From JAGVSV01 sp040766135 (GTDB taxonomy: Bacteria; Bacillota; Clostridia; Christensenellales; Aristaeellaceae), in assembly GCA_040766135.1 (NCBI GenBank), contig JAXGRA010000010.1, positions 19,950-83,949 of the forward strand: a stretch of 64,000 nucleotides of DNA. The letters are read 5' to 3'. Numbering within the stretch: the first letter of the stretch is position 1; each line of letters opens with the position of its first letter. The notes below the pieces were generated by a model. That model made no database searches. It was not told the DNA's origin and saw only the letters and a program-made list of their open reading frames with translations. Below are positions 17,941 through 26,272 of this stretch, one piece after another. Position numbers and translations under genes: made by a program.

Positions 17941-18783
17941 ATGAAGAAAAACGCACTGGGCAGGGGCTTGGATGCCCTGCTGCCCCGCATTGAACAGGAA
18001 AGCCAGGTGCGGGACATCCCGCTCAAGGACATTGACATCAATCAAAGCCAGCCCCGCAAGGCGTTTGACGAGCAAAGCTTGCAGGAGCTGGCCCAGAGCA
18101 TACAGGAAGTAGGGCTGTTGCAGCCCATCTTGGTGACGGAGCACCGCAACCGCTACCGCATTGTGGCGGGGGAACGGCGCTTCCGCGCCGCGCGCTTGGC
18201 GGGTCTAACAGCCGTGCCCTGCATTGTGCGGGAGTTTACCGCCAACGAGCAAATGGAAGCCGCGCTGGTGGAAAACCTGCAGCGCGAGGACTTAAACGCC
18301 ATCGAAGAGGCGCAGGCCGTACAGGCGCTGATGCAAGCTGCTGGCTATACACAGGAACAGGTTGCGCAGCGCTTGGGCAAATCGCGCCCGGCGGTGGCCA
18401 ACCTGTTGCGGCTGTTGGCACTGCCCGAAGCCATCCAGCAGATGGTGGTGGCAGGGGCGTTAAGCCAGGGGCATGCCCGCGCGCTGGCGGCGGTTGCAGA
18501 CCCCGCCCGGCAGCTCCGCCTGGCCCAGCGTGTTGTGAAGGAAGGCTTAAGCGTGCGCGAACTGGAGCAGCTGTGTGCACAACAAGCCCCGCGCCCGCAG
18601 CGCCGTTCCCCCCGGCCCGCGCCGGAGTTGCAGGATCTGGCCGAGCGTCTGCGCCAGGCCGTGGGCGTCAAGACCCAGGTGGATGGCAGCCTCACCAAGG
18701 GCAAGGTTACCCTGTTCTATCAAACCCAGGATGAATTAGAAACAATATACGAAGCAACCCAGCGGCTGCTGGAAAACGACTAA
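17941..18783 (+). CDS. parB: Chromosome partitioning protein ParB/Spo0J
   Basis: A 280-residue DNA-binding CTPase. Seen: the N-terminal NALGRGLDALLP peptide that stimulates ParA; the ParB/Srx nuclease-like domain with INQSQPRKAFDE and the CTP-binding box GERRFRAARLAG (about residues 78-90); ENLQREDLNAIEEA; the helix-turn-helix (TQEQVAQRLGKSRPAVANLL, about 135-160); and a C-terminal dimerisation domain. It would load at parS and spread as a sliding clamp. It is co-transcribed with parA. No clear parS site was found in this window. Confidence 0.95.
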   Translation: MKKNALGRGLDALLPRIEQESQVRDIPLKDIDINQSQPRKAFDEQSLQELAQSIQEVGLLQPILVTEHRNRYRIVAGERRFRAARLAGLTAVPCIVREFTANEQMEAALVENLQREDLNAIEEAQAVQALMQAAGYTQEQVAQRLGKSRPAVANLLRLLALPEAIQQMVVAGALSQGHARALAAVADPARQLRLAQRVVKEGLSVRELEQLCAQQAPRPQRRSPRPAPELQDLAERLRQAVGVKTQVDGSLTKGKVTLFYQTQDELETIYEATQRLLEND

Positions 18784-18787
18784 ACTT

Positions 18788-19129
18788 TTATAGAGCGCAT
18801 GCAACCGGATGTGCGCACATACGATAGCCTTGACCGTGCACGGTTTGGATGAGCGATGCGCCCAATTTTCGGCGCAGGCGCTGGATATGTACATCCACCG
18901 TGCGCGTTTTGCCTGGTGACAGGAAGCCCCAGGCGTTGGCCAGCAGATCCTCACGGGTCTGCATGCTGCCAGCATTGCAGGCCAGTTCATAAAACAGCAG
19001 GTACTCCTGGGTGGTGAGCTTACAGGGTTTTCCGTCCACCTGCACAGTGCGCAGGTTTGTGTTCAGAGCAATTGTGGTTTCGGTTCCGTTGTCCGGTGCT
19101 GTAGCAGATAGCACATGCGTCACTTTCAT
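18788..19129 (-). CDS. Orphan winged-helix DNA-binding protein (OmpR/PhoB C-terminal type)
   Basis: A 113-residue protein made almost only of a trans_reg_C winged helix: KLTTQEYLLFYELACNAG, TREDLLANAWGF, then the recognition segment RTVDVHIQRLRRKLGAS and the wing (IQTVHGQGYRM). No receiver domain or sensor kinase is nearby, so it is not a standard two-component regulator. The start is uncertain: ATG 19129 has GGGGTG immediately before it, GTG 19123 fits that site better, and ATG 19162 lacks one. TATAAT on the minus strand at 19141-19136 would make the message almost leaderless. It converges on parB with a 4-base gap and is divergent from the ABC exporter, a possible target. Confidence 0.8.
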   Translation of the reverse strand: MKVTHVLSATAPDNGTETTIALNTNLRTVQVDGKPCKLTTQEYLLFYELACNAGSMQTREDLLANAWGFLSPGKTRTVDVHIQRLRRKLGASLIQTVHGQGYRMCAHPVACAL

Positions 19130-19234
19130 CACCCCATTATATAAGACGCAATACATTGCCAAAATGTTGCATGATAATTAAAATTAATTTTCGCAACCAT
19201 GAAAAACGAAACAAATATCAAGACTACGTCTGCA

Positions 19235-19264
19235 TTGACAGCCTATACAGGGGCTTTCTATAAT
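19235..19264 (+). promoter_or_regulatory. Promoter of the heterodimeric ABC exporter
   Basis: TTGACA (19235-19240), 18 bases, TATAAT (19259-19264), about 40 bases before the TTG start at 19303. Confidence 0.8.
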
Positions 19265-19302
19265 GACACATTCCGCATATCGAAGGATGGGGAGGAAAGC
19301 TA

Positions 19303-21450
19303 TTGAAAGCGTTTCGTTATCTGAAGCCCGAATGGCGGGCGGTTGTTCTGATATGTTTCCTGCTGGTGGGCCAGGCAATGTGTGAGTTGGCTCTGCCCGG
19401 CTACACCCGCAGCTTGGTCGATGTGGGCGTTCAGCAATCGGGCATTGAGCATCCCGCGCCGCTGTATCTGGGCGAGGGCAGCTATGCCGAGCTATCGGCT
19501 TATTTGAACAAAGAACAACAGCAGCTGATGGCGCAGGTGTATCAATGGGAAGAGGACAGATATGTGCGCATAGCGCACGACAATGCGACCATCACGCAAT
19601 TGAATGACGCGCTGGCGCTGCCCATGGCCGCGCAGTACAGCTTGCAGCACATGCCCGACAATGCACAGACGTTGGCCATGAAAGCGCTGCTGGCCACTGG
19701 ATTGGTTGATAAACAAGCCATACTTGCCAAGGCCCGCGACATGTTGGGGGCCCAGGGGGAGATGGGCGATACCCTGCTGATGCAGGGCGCCATCCAATAT
19801 ACGCGCGCTGAATATGAAAAATTAGGGGTGGACACCGGTAAAATCCAGCGCAGCTACCTGTGGACAGCGGGTCTGGCTATGCTGGGGGTTACGCTGCTGA
19901 TGGGGATGTTGTTGGTGGCCTCCAGCTTTATTTCCAGCCGCACCTCGGCACGGATCAGCCGCCGCCTGCGCGGGCAGCTGTTTGGCCAGGTGCTGCATTT
20001 TTCTACTGCCGAAATCAACCGTTTTTCCACGGCTTCGCTCATTACCCGTACCACCAATGATGTGCAGCAAGTGCAGCAGGCCGGCATGATGATGCTTCGT
20101 GTGCTGCTGTACGCCCCCATCCTGGGTGCTGGCGGTGTGATACGCGTTGCGCAGACGCGCTCCGGCCTGGCCTGGATAGTGGTGGTGGCGGTGGCATCGA
20201 TGATTGCGCTGGTGGCCGTTACATCCATGCTGGCTGTGCCCAAGTTTAAGATGATGCAAAAACTGCTGGACAGGCTTAACCTTGTGTCGCGCGAGATTCT
20301 ATCCGGCGTGCCTGTTATCCGTGCGTTTACGCGCGAGGAATACGAGCAGCAGCGCTTTGACAAGGCCAACCTTGATCTGATGCGCGTCCATCGCTTTATC
20401 AACCGCGTGTTCAGCCTGCTGATGCCTGCGATGGGGTTGGTGCTCAACCTGGTTACGCTGATGATCATCTGGTTTGGCGCAAAGGGCATTGATATGGGCA
20501 CCATGCAGGTGGGCTCGCTGCTGGCTTTTATCAGCTACACCATGCAGGTGGTAATGGCGTTTATGATGATTGCCATGTCTGCCATTATGCTGCCGCATGC
20601 CAATGTCGCCACCGAACGTATTGAGGAGGTGCTGACCACCAGCTCTTCCATCGCAGAACCGGCGCATCCTGCCGACTTGCCGGCCTTTACCGGCCATGTG
20701 CGGTTTGAAAATGTTTCTTTCCGATATCCGGATGCTAGCGAGGATGTGCTGCACAGTATTAGCTTTGAAGCGCCGCCCGGCCAGATGACGGCCATCATCG
20801 GCGGTACGGGCAGCGGAAAAAGCAGCGTGCTTAACATGATTCCCCGTTTTTTTGACGTAACCGGCGGGCGGGTGAGCATCGACGGCGTGGATGTAAGGGA
20901 TATTCCGCTTCAAACCCTGCGCGCCCTCATCGGCTTGGTGCCGCAGGACAGCGTGCTGTTTACCGGCGACATCGCCTCCAACATCAAGTTTGCCGATGAA
21001 AACATGCCCGATGAGCGCATGCAAGAGGCAGCTCGCATCGCGCAGGCTGAGGAATTTATTACCGCCAAGGAACAGGGCTATGCCGAGCCCATCGCCCAGG
21101 GCGGTACCAACGTCTCCGGCGGCCAGAAGCAGCGCTTGTCCATCGCCCGCGCCATTGCGGCACAACCTAAAATACTATTATTTGATGACAGCTTTTCGGC
21201 ACTGGATTACCGGACGGATCGCAACCTGCGGCAACAGCTACGCACGCATTTGCGCGATACGGCTGTCATTGTGGTAGCGCAGCGCATTGCCAGCGTTATG
21301 CAGGCTGACCGCATCATTATGCTGGAAAATGGTGCGATTACCGCTATGGGCACGCATGAGGAACTGTTGGCCAGCAGCCCAGCCTATCAGGCGATTGCCG
21401 TCAGCCAGCTGGGCGAGCAGGAGCTTGCAGGAAAGGCAGGTGATGCCTGA
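19303..21450 (+). CDS. ABC exporter half-transporter A (degenerate ATP site half)
   Basis: A 715-residue fused membrane-ATPase exporter subunit. A TTG start follows GGGGAGGAAAG. The first transmembrane helix (about residues 10-30) is followed by an unusually large extracytoplasmic insert (about 35-180, charged and helical), then five more helices with the AEINRFSTASLITR coupling region. The NBD has Walker A GGTGSGKSS (about 500), signature VSGGQKQRLS (about 604) and Walker B ILLFDDSFSALD, in which the usual catalytic Glu after the Asp is another Asp. That degenerate site is typical of heterodimeric exporters (TM287/288, BmrCD type). Its partner overlaps it by one base. Substrate unknown, possibly drugs or lipids. 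Confidence 0.92.
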   Translation: MKAFRYLKPEWRAVVLICFLLVGQAMCELALPGYTRSLVDVGVQQSGIEHPAPLYLGEGSYAELSAYLNKEQQQLMAQVYQWEEDRYVRIAHDNATITQLNDALALPMAAQYSLQHMPDNAQTLAMKALLATGLVDKQAILAKARDMLGAQGEMGDTLLMQGAIQYTRAEYEKLGVDTGKIQRSYLWTAGLAMLGVTLLMGMLLVASSFISSRTSARISRRLRGQLFGQVLHFSTAEINRFSTASLITRTTNDVQQVQQAGMMMLRVLLYAPILGAGGVIRVAQTRSGLAWIVVVAVASMIALVAVTSMLAVPKFKMMQKLLDRLNLVSREILSGVPVIRAFTREEYEQQRFDKANLDLMRVHRFINRVFSLLMPAMGLVLNLVTLMIIWFGAKGIDMGTMQVGSLLAFISYTMQVVMAFMMIAMSAIMLPHANVATERIEEVLTTSSSIAEPAHPADLPAFTGHVRFENVSFRYPDASEDVLHSISFEAPPGQMTAIIGGTGSGKSSVLNMIPRFFDVTGGRVSIDGVDVRDIPLQTLRALIGLVPQDSVLFTGDIASNIKFADENMPDERMQEAARIAQAEEFITAKEQGYAEPIAQGGTNVSGGQKQRLSIARAIAAQPKILLFDDSFSALDYRTDRNLRQQLRTHLRDTAVIVVAQRIASVMQADRIIMLENGAITAMGTHEELLASSPAYQAIAVSQLGEQELAGKAGDA

Positions 21451-23252
21451 TGCAACGCGGACACAGGCGGCCGGGCGCATCAAAGCCCAAGGATTTTAAA
21501 GGCACAGTCAAGGCGCTGTTTGCCTATCTGCGCGGATATCGCATCATTTTGCTGGTGGCAGCATTGATGGCAGCGCTGGGCACGGCCATGCAAATCTTTG
21601 GCCCCAAGGTGATGGGCAAGGCCACCACAGCCATCTTTGAAGGTGTGGCGGCCAAGATGCGGGGGACAGGCGGCATTGATTTTGCCCGCATCTGGGACAT
21701 GCTGTTTATCCTGATTGCCCTGTATCTGGTGGGCACGGTGCTCAGCGTGGTGCAGGGGCTGCTGCTGGCCAATCTGTCCACCGATGTGAGCTACCGTATG
21801 CGCAAGGACATTTCTCAAAAGATACATCGCCTGCCCCTGAGCTACTTTGAGGAGCATCCGGTGGGCGAAACGCTGTCGCGCATCACCAACGATGTGGATG
21901 CCGTGGGCAGAAATCTGTCGCAAAGCATCACGCAATCCATCAGCAGCCTGACAACGCTCATAGGTATTCTGATCATGATGCTTACCATCAGCCCGCTGAT
22001 GGCGCTGCTGGTGGTGGCGATTGCGCCTTTGTCGGGCGTGCTGATGGCCATGGTTTTTAAACGCAGCCAGAAGTACTTTACTGCCCAGCAAGGGTTGCTA
22101 TCGGATATCAACACGCAGGTGGAGGAAAGTTATGGCGGCCATCAGGTGATCACCGCCTTTGGACACACGAAAAAATCCCTGGAGATGTTTGACCAGACCA
22201 ACGAAAAACTGTACGAAAGCGCCTGGAAAAGCCAGTTTATGTCAGGCTTGATACACCCGCTGATGACCTTTGTGGGCAACGTGGGGTATGTGCTGGTGGT
22301 GGTGGTGGGCAGCGTGCTGGCGTCCGCAGGCTCACTGGCACCGGGTGACATCCTTGCGTTCATTCAATATGCGCGCAATTTTACCGGCCCCATCGCACAG
22401 TTTGCCCAGATATCAACCCAGCTTCAAACCATGGTGGCGGCTGCCGAGCGTGTGTTCGAGTTTTTGAACGCACAGGAGGAAACGGAGCGCGAGCAGCTGC
22501 TGCCGGTGGGCGAAGTCGAAGGCCGTGTGCTGTTTGACAAGGTGGGCTTTGGCTATGATAAGGACAAGCCTGTTATCAAGGGCTTTACCTGCGATGTAAA
22601 GCCCGGCCAGACTGTGGCCATTGTGGGCCACACAGGGGCGGGCAAGACCACCATGGTCAAGCTGCTGATGCGCTTTTACGACGTGGACGAGGGCGCTATT
22701 TTGGTGGACGGCCAGGACGTGCGCAACCATAAGCGGCAGGACTTGCGCCAGGCCTTTGGCATGGTGCTGCAGGATACCTGGCTGTTTTCAGGCACCATTA
22801 TGGAAAACATCCGCTATGGCAGGCCGGATGCCACCGATGAAGAGGTAATTGCTGCCGCCAAGGCCGCGCATGCCGACCACTTTATCCGCACGCTGTCGGG
22901 CGCGTATGATATGCAGCTCAACGAGGAGGCCGACAACATTTCGCAAGGCCAGCGGCAGCTGCTGACCATCGCACGCGCGCTGCTGGCGGATAACCCCATC
23001 ATGATATTGGACGAGGCCACCTCCAATGTCGATACCCTGACCGAGCTGCGCATCCAGCGTGCCATGCAGACATTGATGCAGGGGCGCACCAGCTTTGTCA
23101 TTGCCCATCGCCTGTCCACCATCCGCGAGGCCGATGTCATATTGGTGATGCAGGATGGCAACATCGTGGAGCAGGGCACGCATGATGATCTGATCGCGCT
23201 GGATGGCGTGTACGCGGAATTATACAACAGCCAGTTTGACCCGGTGAACTGA
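21450..23252 (+). CDS. ABC exporter half-transporter B (catalytic Glu half)
   Basis: A 600-residue partner of the preceding exporter half. It has a basic N-terminus, six membrane helices (about residues 25-330) including the SYFEEHPVGETLSRITNDVD coupling segment, and an NBD with Walker A GHTGAGKTT, Walker B IMILDEATSNVD with the catalytic Glu, and the signature altered to ISQGQRQLL. The changed signature here and the Asp-for-Glu in the partner belong to the same composite site, so the pair has one active and one degenerate ATP site. ATG overlaps the stop of the first half (TGATG). A terminator follows at 23279-23316. Confidence 0.93.
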   Translation: MQRGHRRPGASKPKDFKGTVKALFAYLRGYRIILLVAALMAALGTAMQIFGPKVMGKATTAIFEGVAAKMRGTGGIDFARIWDMLFILIALYLVGTVLSVVQGLLLANLSTDVSYRMRKDISQKIHRLPLSYFEEHPVGETLSRITNDVDAVGRNLSQSITQSISSLTTLIGILIMMLTISPLMALLVVAIAPLSGVLMAMVFKRSQKYFTAQQGLLSDINTQVEESYGGHQVITAFGHTKKSLEMFDQTNEKLYESAWKSQFMSGLIHPLMTFVGNVGYVLVVVVGSVLASAGSLAPGDILAFIQYARNFTGPIAQFAQISTQLQTMVAAAERVFEFLNAQEETEREQLLPVGEVEGRVLFDKVGFGYDKDKPVIKGFTCDVKPGQTVAIVGHTGAGKTTMVKLLMRFYDVDEGAILVDGQDVRNHKRQDLRQAFGMVLQDTWLFSGTIMENIRYGRPDATDEEVIAAAKAAHADHFIRTLSGAYDMQLNEEADNISQGQRQLLTIARALLADNPIMILDEATSNVDTLTELRIQRAMQTLMQGRTSFVIAHRLSTIREADVILVMQDGNIVEQGTHDDLIALDGVYAELYNSQFDPVN

Positions 23253-23278
23253 ACGGGTACAAGTTTAATACACCATAG

Positions 23279-23316
23279 ATATGCAAGTTCCCAAAATGGA
23301 ACTTGCATATTGTTTC
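23279..23316 (+). terminator. Terminator after the ABC exporter genes
   Basis: A perfect 13-bp stem, ATATGCAAGTTCC (23279-23291) with GGAACTTGCATAT (23298-23310), followed by TGTTTC. The T-run is short. Confidence 0.75.
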
Positions 23317-23377
23317 AATGGATGCTATTGTTATCCATGCCTATATGGCATGAAACGAAACAAAGGAGGTTCACCAC

Positions 23378-25234
23378 ATGAAGCGGTTCCTTACCCTGGT
23401 GCTTGCATGCGCGATGCTGCTGGCCGTGTTGCCCGTTGCAGCCGAGGAGGTTACCTACAAAACACTCTATTCCGGCGAGGTAACTACGCTCAATTACCTG
23501 ACCACCACCACCACCAACGAGTTTGGGCTGGCTGCCAACCTGGTGGACACCCTGGTGGAAACCGACCGTTATGGCCAGATCCAACCCTCCCTTGCTGAAA
23601 AGTGGGAGCAAAGCGAAGATGGCCTGACCTGGACGTTCTACCTGCGCAAAGATCAAAAGTGGGTGACAGGCGATGGCGAAGTGTACGCCGATGTCACCGC
23701 GCATGACTTTGTAGCCTCGGCACAGTACATCCTCAATGCAGCCAATGCTTCTACATCGGCAAGCATCCTGTATGGTGTAGTGGCCGGTGCCGAAGCCTAT
23801 TACGCCGGCACTTCCACCCCGACAGATGGCGCTACTGCAGCCCCGGCTACCGAATGGGACACCGTGGGCATCAAGGCGCTGGATGATTATACGTTGCAGT
23901 ATACGCTGACCGATCCTGTGCCGTACTTCCTATCCATGCTGCCCTATGTGTGCTTTATGCCTGTTAGCCAGAAGTTCCTGGACGAAAAGGGTGATCAGTT
24001 TGGCCTGGCCACCGGCAACGATACGCTGCTGTACAACGGCGCGTTCGTGCTGGCGGAGTTTAAGCCCCAGGAAATCCGGGTGCTGAAGAAAAACACCGCC
24101 AACTGGGACGCAGACAATGTGTTCCTGGATGTCATTGAGCAGAAGTACAACAAGGAAGCGGGCACCATCGCGCCAGAGTTATACCTGCGCGGCGAAGTGG
24201 ACGCAGCCTCCATCGATGCAACCATTGCCAAGCAGTGGCTGGCCGATCCTGAGAAGGCTGATATGATCCGCCCTGTGCGCCAGTACGGCACCTACAGCTA
24301 CTTCTACTGCTTCAACTTCAAGCCGGAGTTTGACGCCGCCTATGAACCCGAAAATTGGAAGCTGGCCGTCAACAACGATAACTTCCGCTTCTCCATCGCC
24401 CACGCATTGGATCGCGTCAAGGCCATGCTGGTGCATGAGCCGGACAACCCCGAATCCATCATTTTCAACACCGTCACACCGCCCAACTTTGTCGACCTGA
24501 ATGGTGAGGACTTCACCCAGATGGAAGGTCTGAAGGCGCTGACCGACCTGGGCCCCAAGGGCTGGTTTGACGAAGCCAAGGCCAAGGAATACCGCGATAA
24601 AGCCAAGGAAGAGCTGCTGGCTGCAGGTGCTACGCTGCCTGTCAAGGCGCTCATGAGCTACAACCCGTCCAGCACCTCTTGGGCCGAGGAATGCCAGATC
24701 GTCGAGCAGCAGATAGAAGAACTGCTGGGCAGCGACTATATCGATATCATTATCGAAGCCGGCCCATCCTCGGGCTTCCTCAAGGCTGTACGCCGCAGCG
24801 GCAATTATGCCCTGCTCAAGTGCAACTGGGGCTCGGACTACTCCGACCCGCAGACCTATACCGATCCGTTTGCCATTGGCAGCAACTACAACTTCCCGGA
24901 ATATGCCACCGGCACGCTGGATGAGGAATATCACGCCCTGCTGGATGAGGCGCTGGCCATCAAGCTGGACATGCCCGCGCGCTATGCAGCCTTTGCCAAG
25001 GCCGAAGCGTTCTTGATCAACAATGCATTCATCATCCCGTTTGGCTATGGCTCCGGCGGCTATACCGCAGGCAGGCTCAACCCGTTTGAGGGTCAGTACG
25101 CCTCCTCCGGCCTGTCCACTGAGCGCTACAAGGGCCAACGGCTGTTGGACAAGCCCATGAACACCGAGCAGTATTATGAAGCATATGACCAGTGGCTGGA
25201 AGAACGCGCCAATCTGGCCGATGCACAAAAATAA
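23378..25234 (+). CDS. oppA: Oligopeptide ABC transporter binding protein
   Basis: A 618-residue extracytoplasmic solute-binding protein of family 5. The signal peptide is about residues 1-21 (MKRFLTLVLACAMLLAV...); a Cys at 10 lies inside the hydrophobic core, and there is no clear lipobox, so the anchoring mode is open. Family hallmarks include the early segment LAEKWEQSEDGLTWTFYLR and WVTGDGEVYADVTAHDFVAS. A Thr/Pro/Ala-rich loop (TSTPTDGATAAPAT) is inserted near residue 147. It binds peptides for import by the permease/ATPase set encoded directly downstream. Strong ribosome site AAAGGAGG. A stable hairpin after the stop (25255-25283) probably keeps its expression higher than the rest of the operon. 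Confidence 0.93.
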   Translation: MKRFLTLVLACAMLLAVLPVAAEEVTYKTLYSGEVTTLNYLTTTTTNEFGLAANLVDTLVETDRYGQIQPSLAEKWEQSEDGLTWTFYLRKDQKWVTGDGEVYADVTAHDFVASAQYILNAANASTSASILYGVVAGAEAYYAGTSTPTDGATAAPATEWDTVGIKALDDYTLQYTLTDPVPYFLSMLPYVCFMPVSQKFLDEKGDQFGLATGNDTLLYNGAFVLAEFKPQEIRVLKKNTANWDADNVFLDVIEQKYNKEAGTIAPELYLRGEVDAASIDATIAKQWLADPEKADMIRPVRQYGTYSYFYCFNFKPEFDAAYEPENWKLAVNNDNFRFSIAHALDRVKAMLVHEPDNPESIIFNTVTPPNFVDLNGEDFTQMEGLKALTDLGPKGWFDEAKAKEYRDKAKEELLAAGATLPVKALMSYNPSSTSWAEECQIVEQQIEELLGSDYIDIIIEAGPSSGFLKAVRRSGNYALLKCNWGSDYSDPQTYTDPFAIGSNYNFPEYATGTLDEEYHALLDEALAIKLDMPARYAAFAKAEAFLINNAFIIPFGYGSGGYTAGRLNPFEGQYASSGLSTERYKGQRLLDKPMNTEQYYEAYDQWLEERANLADAQK

Positions 25235-25254
25235 AACGCTGACAGCCTGAACTG

Positions 25255-25283
25255 TGCGGCAGGGGGCATCGCCCCCTGCCGCA
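25255..25283 (+). other. GC-rich intercistronic hairpin after oppA
   Basis: TGCGGCAGGGGGC pairs perfectly with GCCCCCTGCCGCA around a 3-base loop, with no T-run. It lies between the binding-protein gene and the permease genes. Such hairpins commonly stabilise the upstream message or cause partial termination. Confidence 0.7.
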
Positions 25284-25330
25284 TAGACTTGCAACGCATC
25301 ATGAGCGAACAACGGATAGAGGAGTAGCGA

Positions 25331-26272
25331 TTGGTCAAGTTTATCGCCAAACGGCTGATGGCCGCCGTCATCACGCTGTTGATTATCCTGTCGGTGGTAT
25401 TTATATTGATCCGGCAGATGCCCGTTGAGGGATATTTTGACAATTTTGACAAGCTCGATCAGGCCATGATCAATGTGCGTCTAAAACAGATGGGATTGCT
25501 GGAACCCATGCACAAGCAGCTGCTGACCTTCTTTGGTCAGCTGTTCCGCGGTGATTTGGGCATTTCAGCGCGCTACAGCGTGGGCGCTCCCATTGGCGAT
25601 ATTATTGCCCGCAAGGCTCCTATTTCTATCAAGATGGGCCTGCTGTCTATGGCGGTGTCCTTGACGTTGGGTATCCCGCTGGGCGGGCTGATGGCGCGTT
25701 CCAAGGCCAAGTTTTGGGATAAGTTCGGCACGGTGTTTATCGTGCTGGTCAATGCGGTGCCTGCGGCGGTGTACTATATCTTTTTACAGGCCTTTGGCTC
25801 GCGTGCGCTGGGGATTTCCATGCTGTTTGACGAAAGCAATCCGGTCAGCTGGATACTGCCGGTGTTTTCGATGTCCCTGGGCAGCATTGCCTACTATGCC
25901 ATGTGGCTCAGGCGCTATATGCTGGATGAGATGAACAAGGATTATGTCAAGCTCGCCCGCGCCAAGGGCGTAAAAAACAGCACGGTGACCATGCGGCATG
26001 TGTTCCGCAATGCCTTTGTGCCCATGATTCAGTATATCCCGTCCTCACTGCTGTTTACCATCAGCGGTTCCATCTATATCGAATCTTTGTATTCCATCCC
26101 CGGCATGGGCGGCCTGCTGGTGGATGTTATCAGCCGCCAGGACAATCCCATGGTGCAGGCGCTGGTGATGATCTATTCCTGCATCGGCATTGTGGGCATG
26201 CTGCTGGGCGATATCATGATGGTGCTGATTGACCCGCGCATTTCCTTTGCCAAGAAGGAGGGCGTGCGCTGA
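25331..26272 (+). CDS. oppB: Oligopeptide ABC transporter permease OppB
   Basis: A 313-residue inner-membrane permease: the N-terminal helix FIAKRLMAAVITLLI, the GDLGISARYSVGAPI segment typical of OppB/DppB, a BPD_transp domain with about five helices, and the EAA coupling loop around DYVKLARAKGVKNSTV. It starts at TTG 25331 with GAGGAG upstream. It pairs with OppC, whose ATG overlaps its stop by one base. It forms half of the membrane channel for peptides delivered by OppA. Confidence 0.93.
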   Translation: MVKFIAKRLMAAVITLLIILSVVFILIRQMPVEGYFDNFDKLDQAMINVRLKQMGLLEPMHKQLLTFFGQLFRGDLGISARYSVGAPIGDIIARKAPISIKMGLLSMAVSLTLGIPLGGLMARSKAKFWDKFGTVFIVLVNAVPAAVYYIFLQAFGSRALGISMLFDESNPVSWILPVFSMSLGSIAYYAMWLRRYMLDEMNKDYVKLARAKGVKNSTVTMRHVFRNAFVPMIQYIPSSLLFTISGSIYIESLYSIPGMGGLLVDVISRQDNPMVQALVMIYSCIGIVGMLLGDIMMVLIDPRISFAKKEGVR

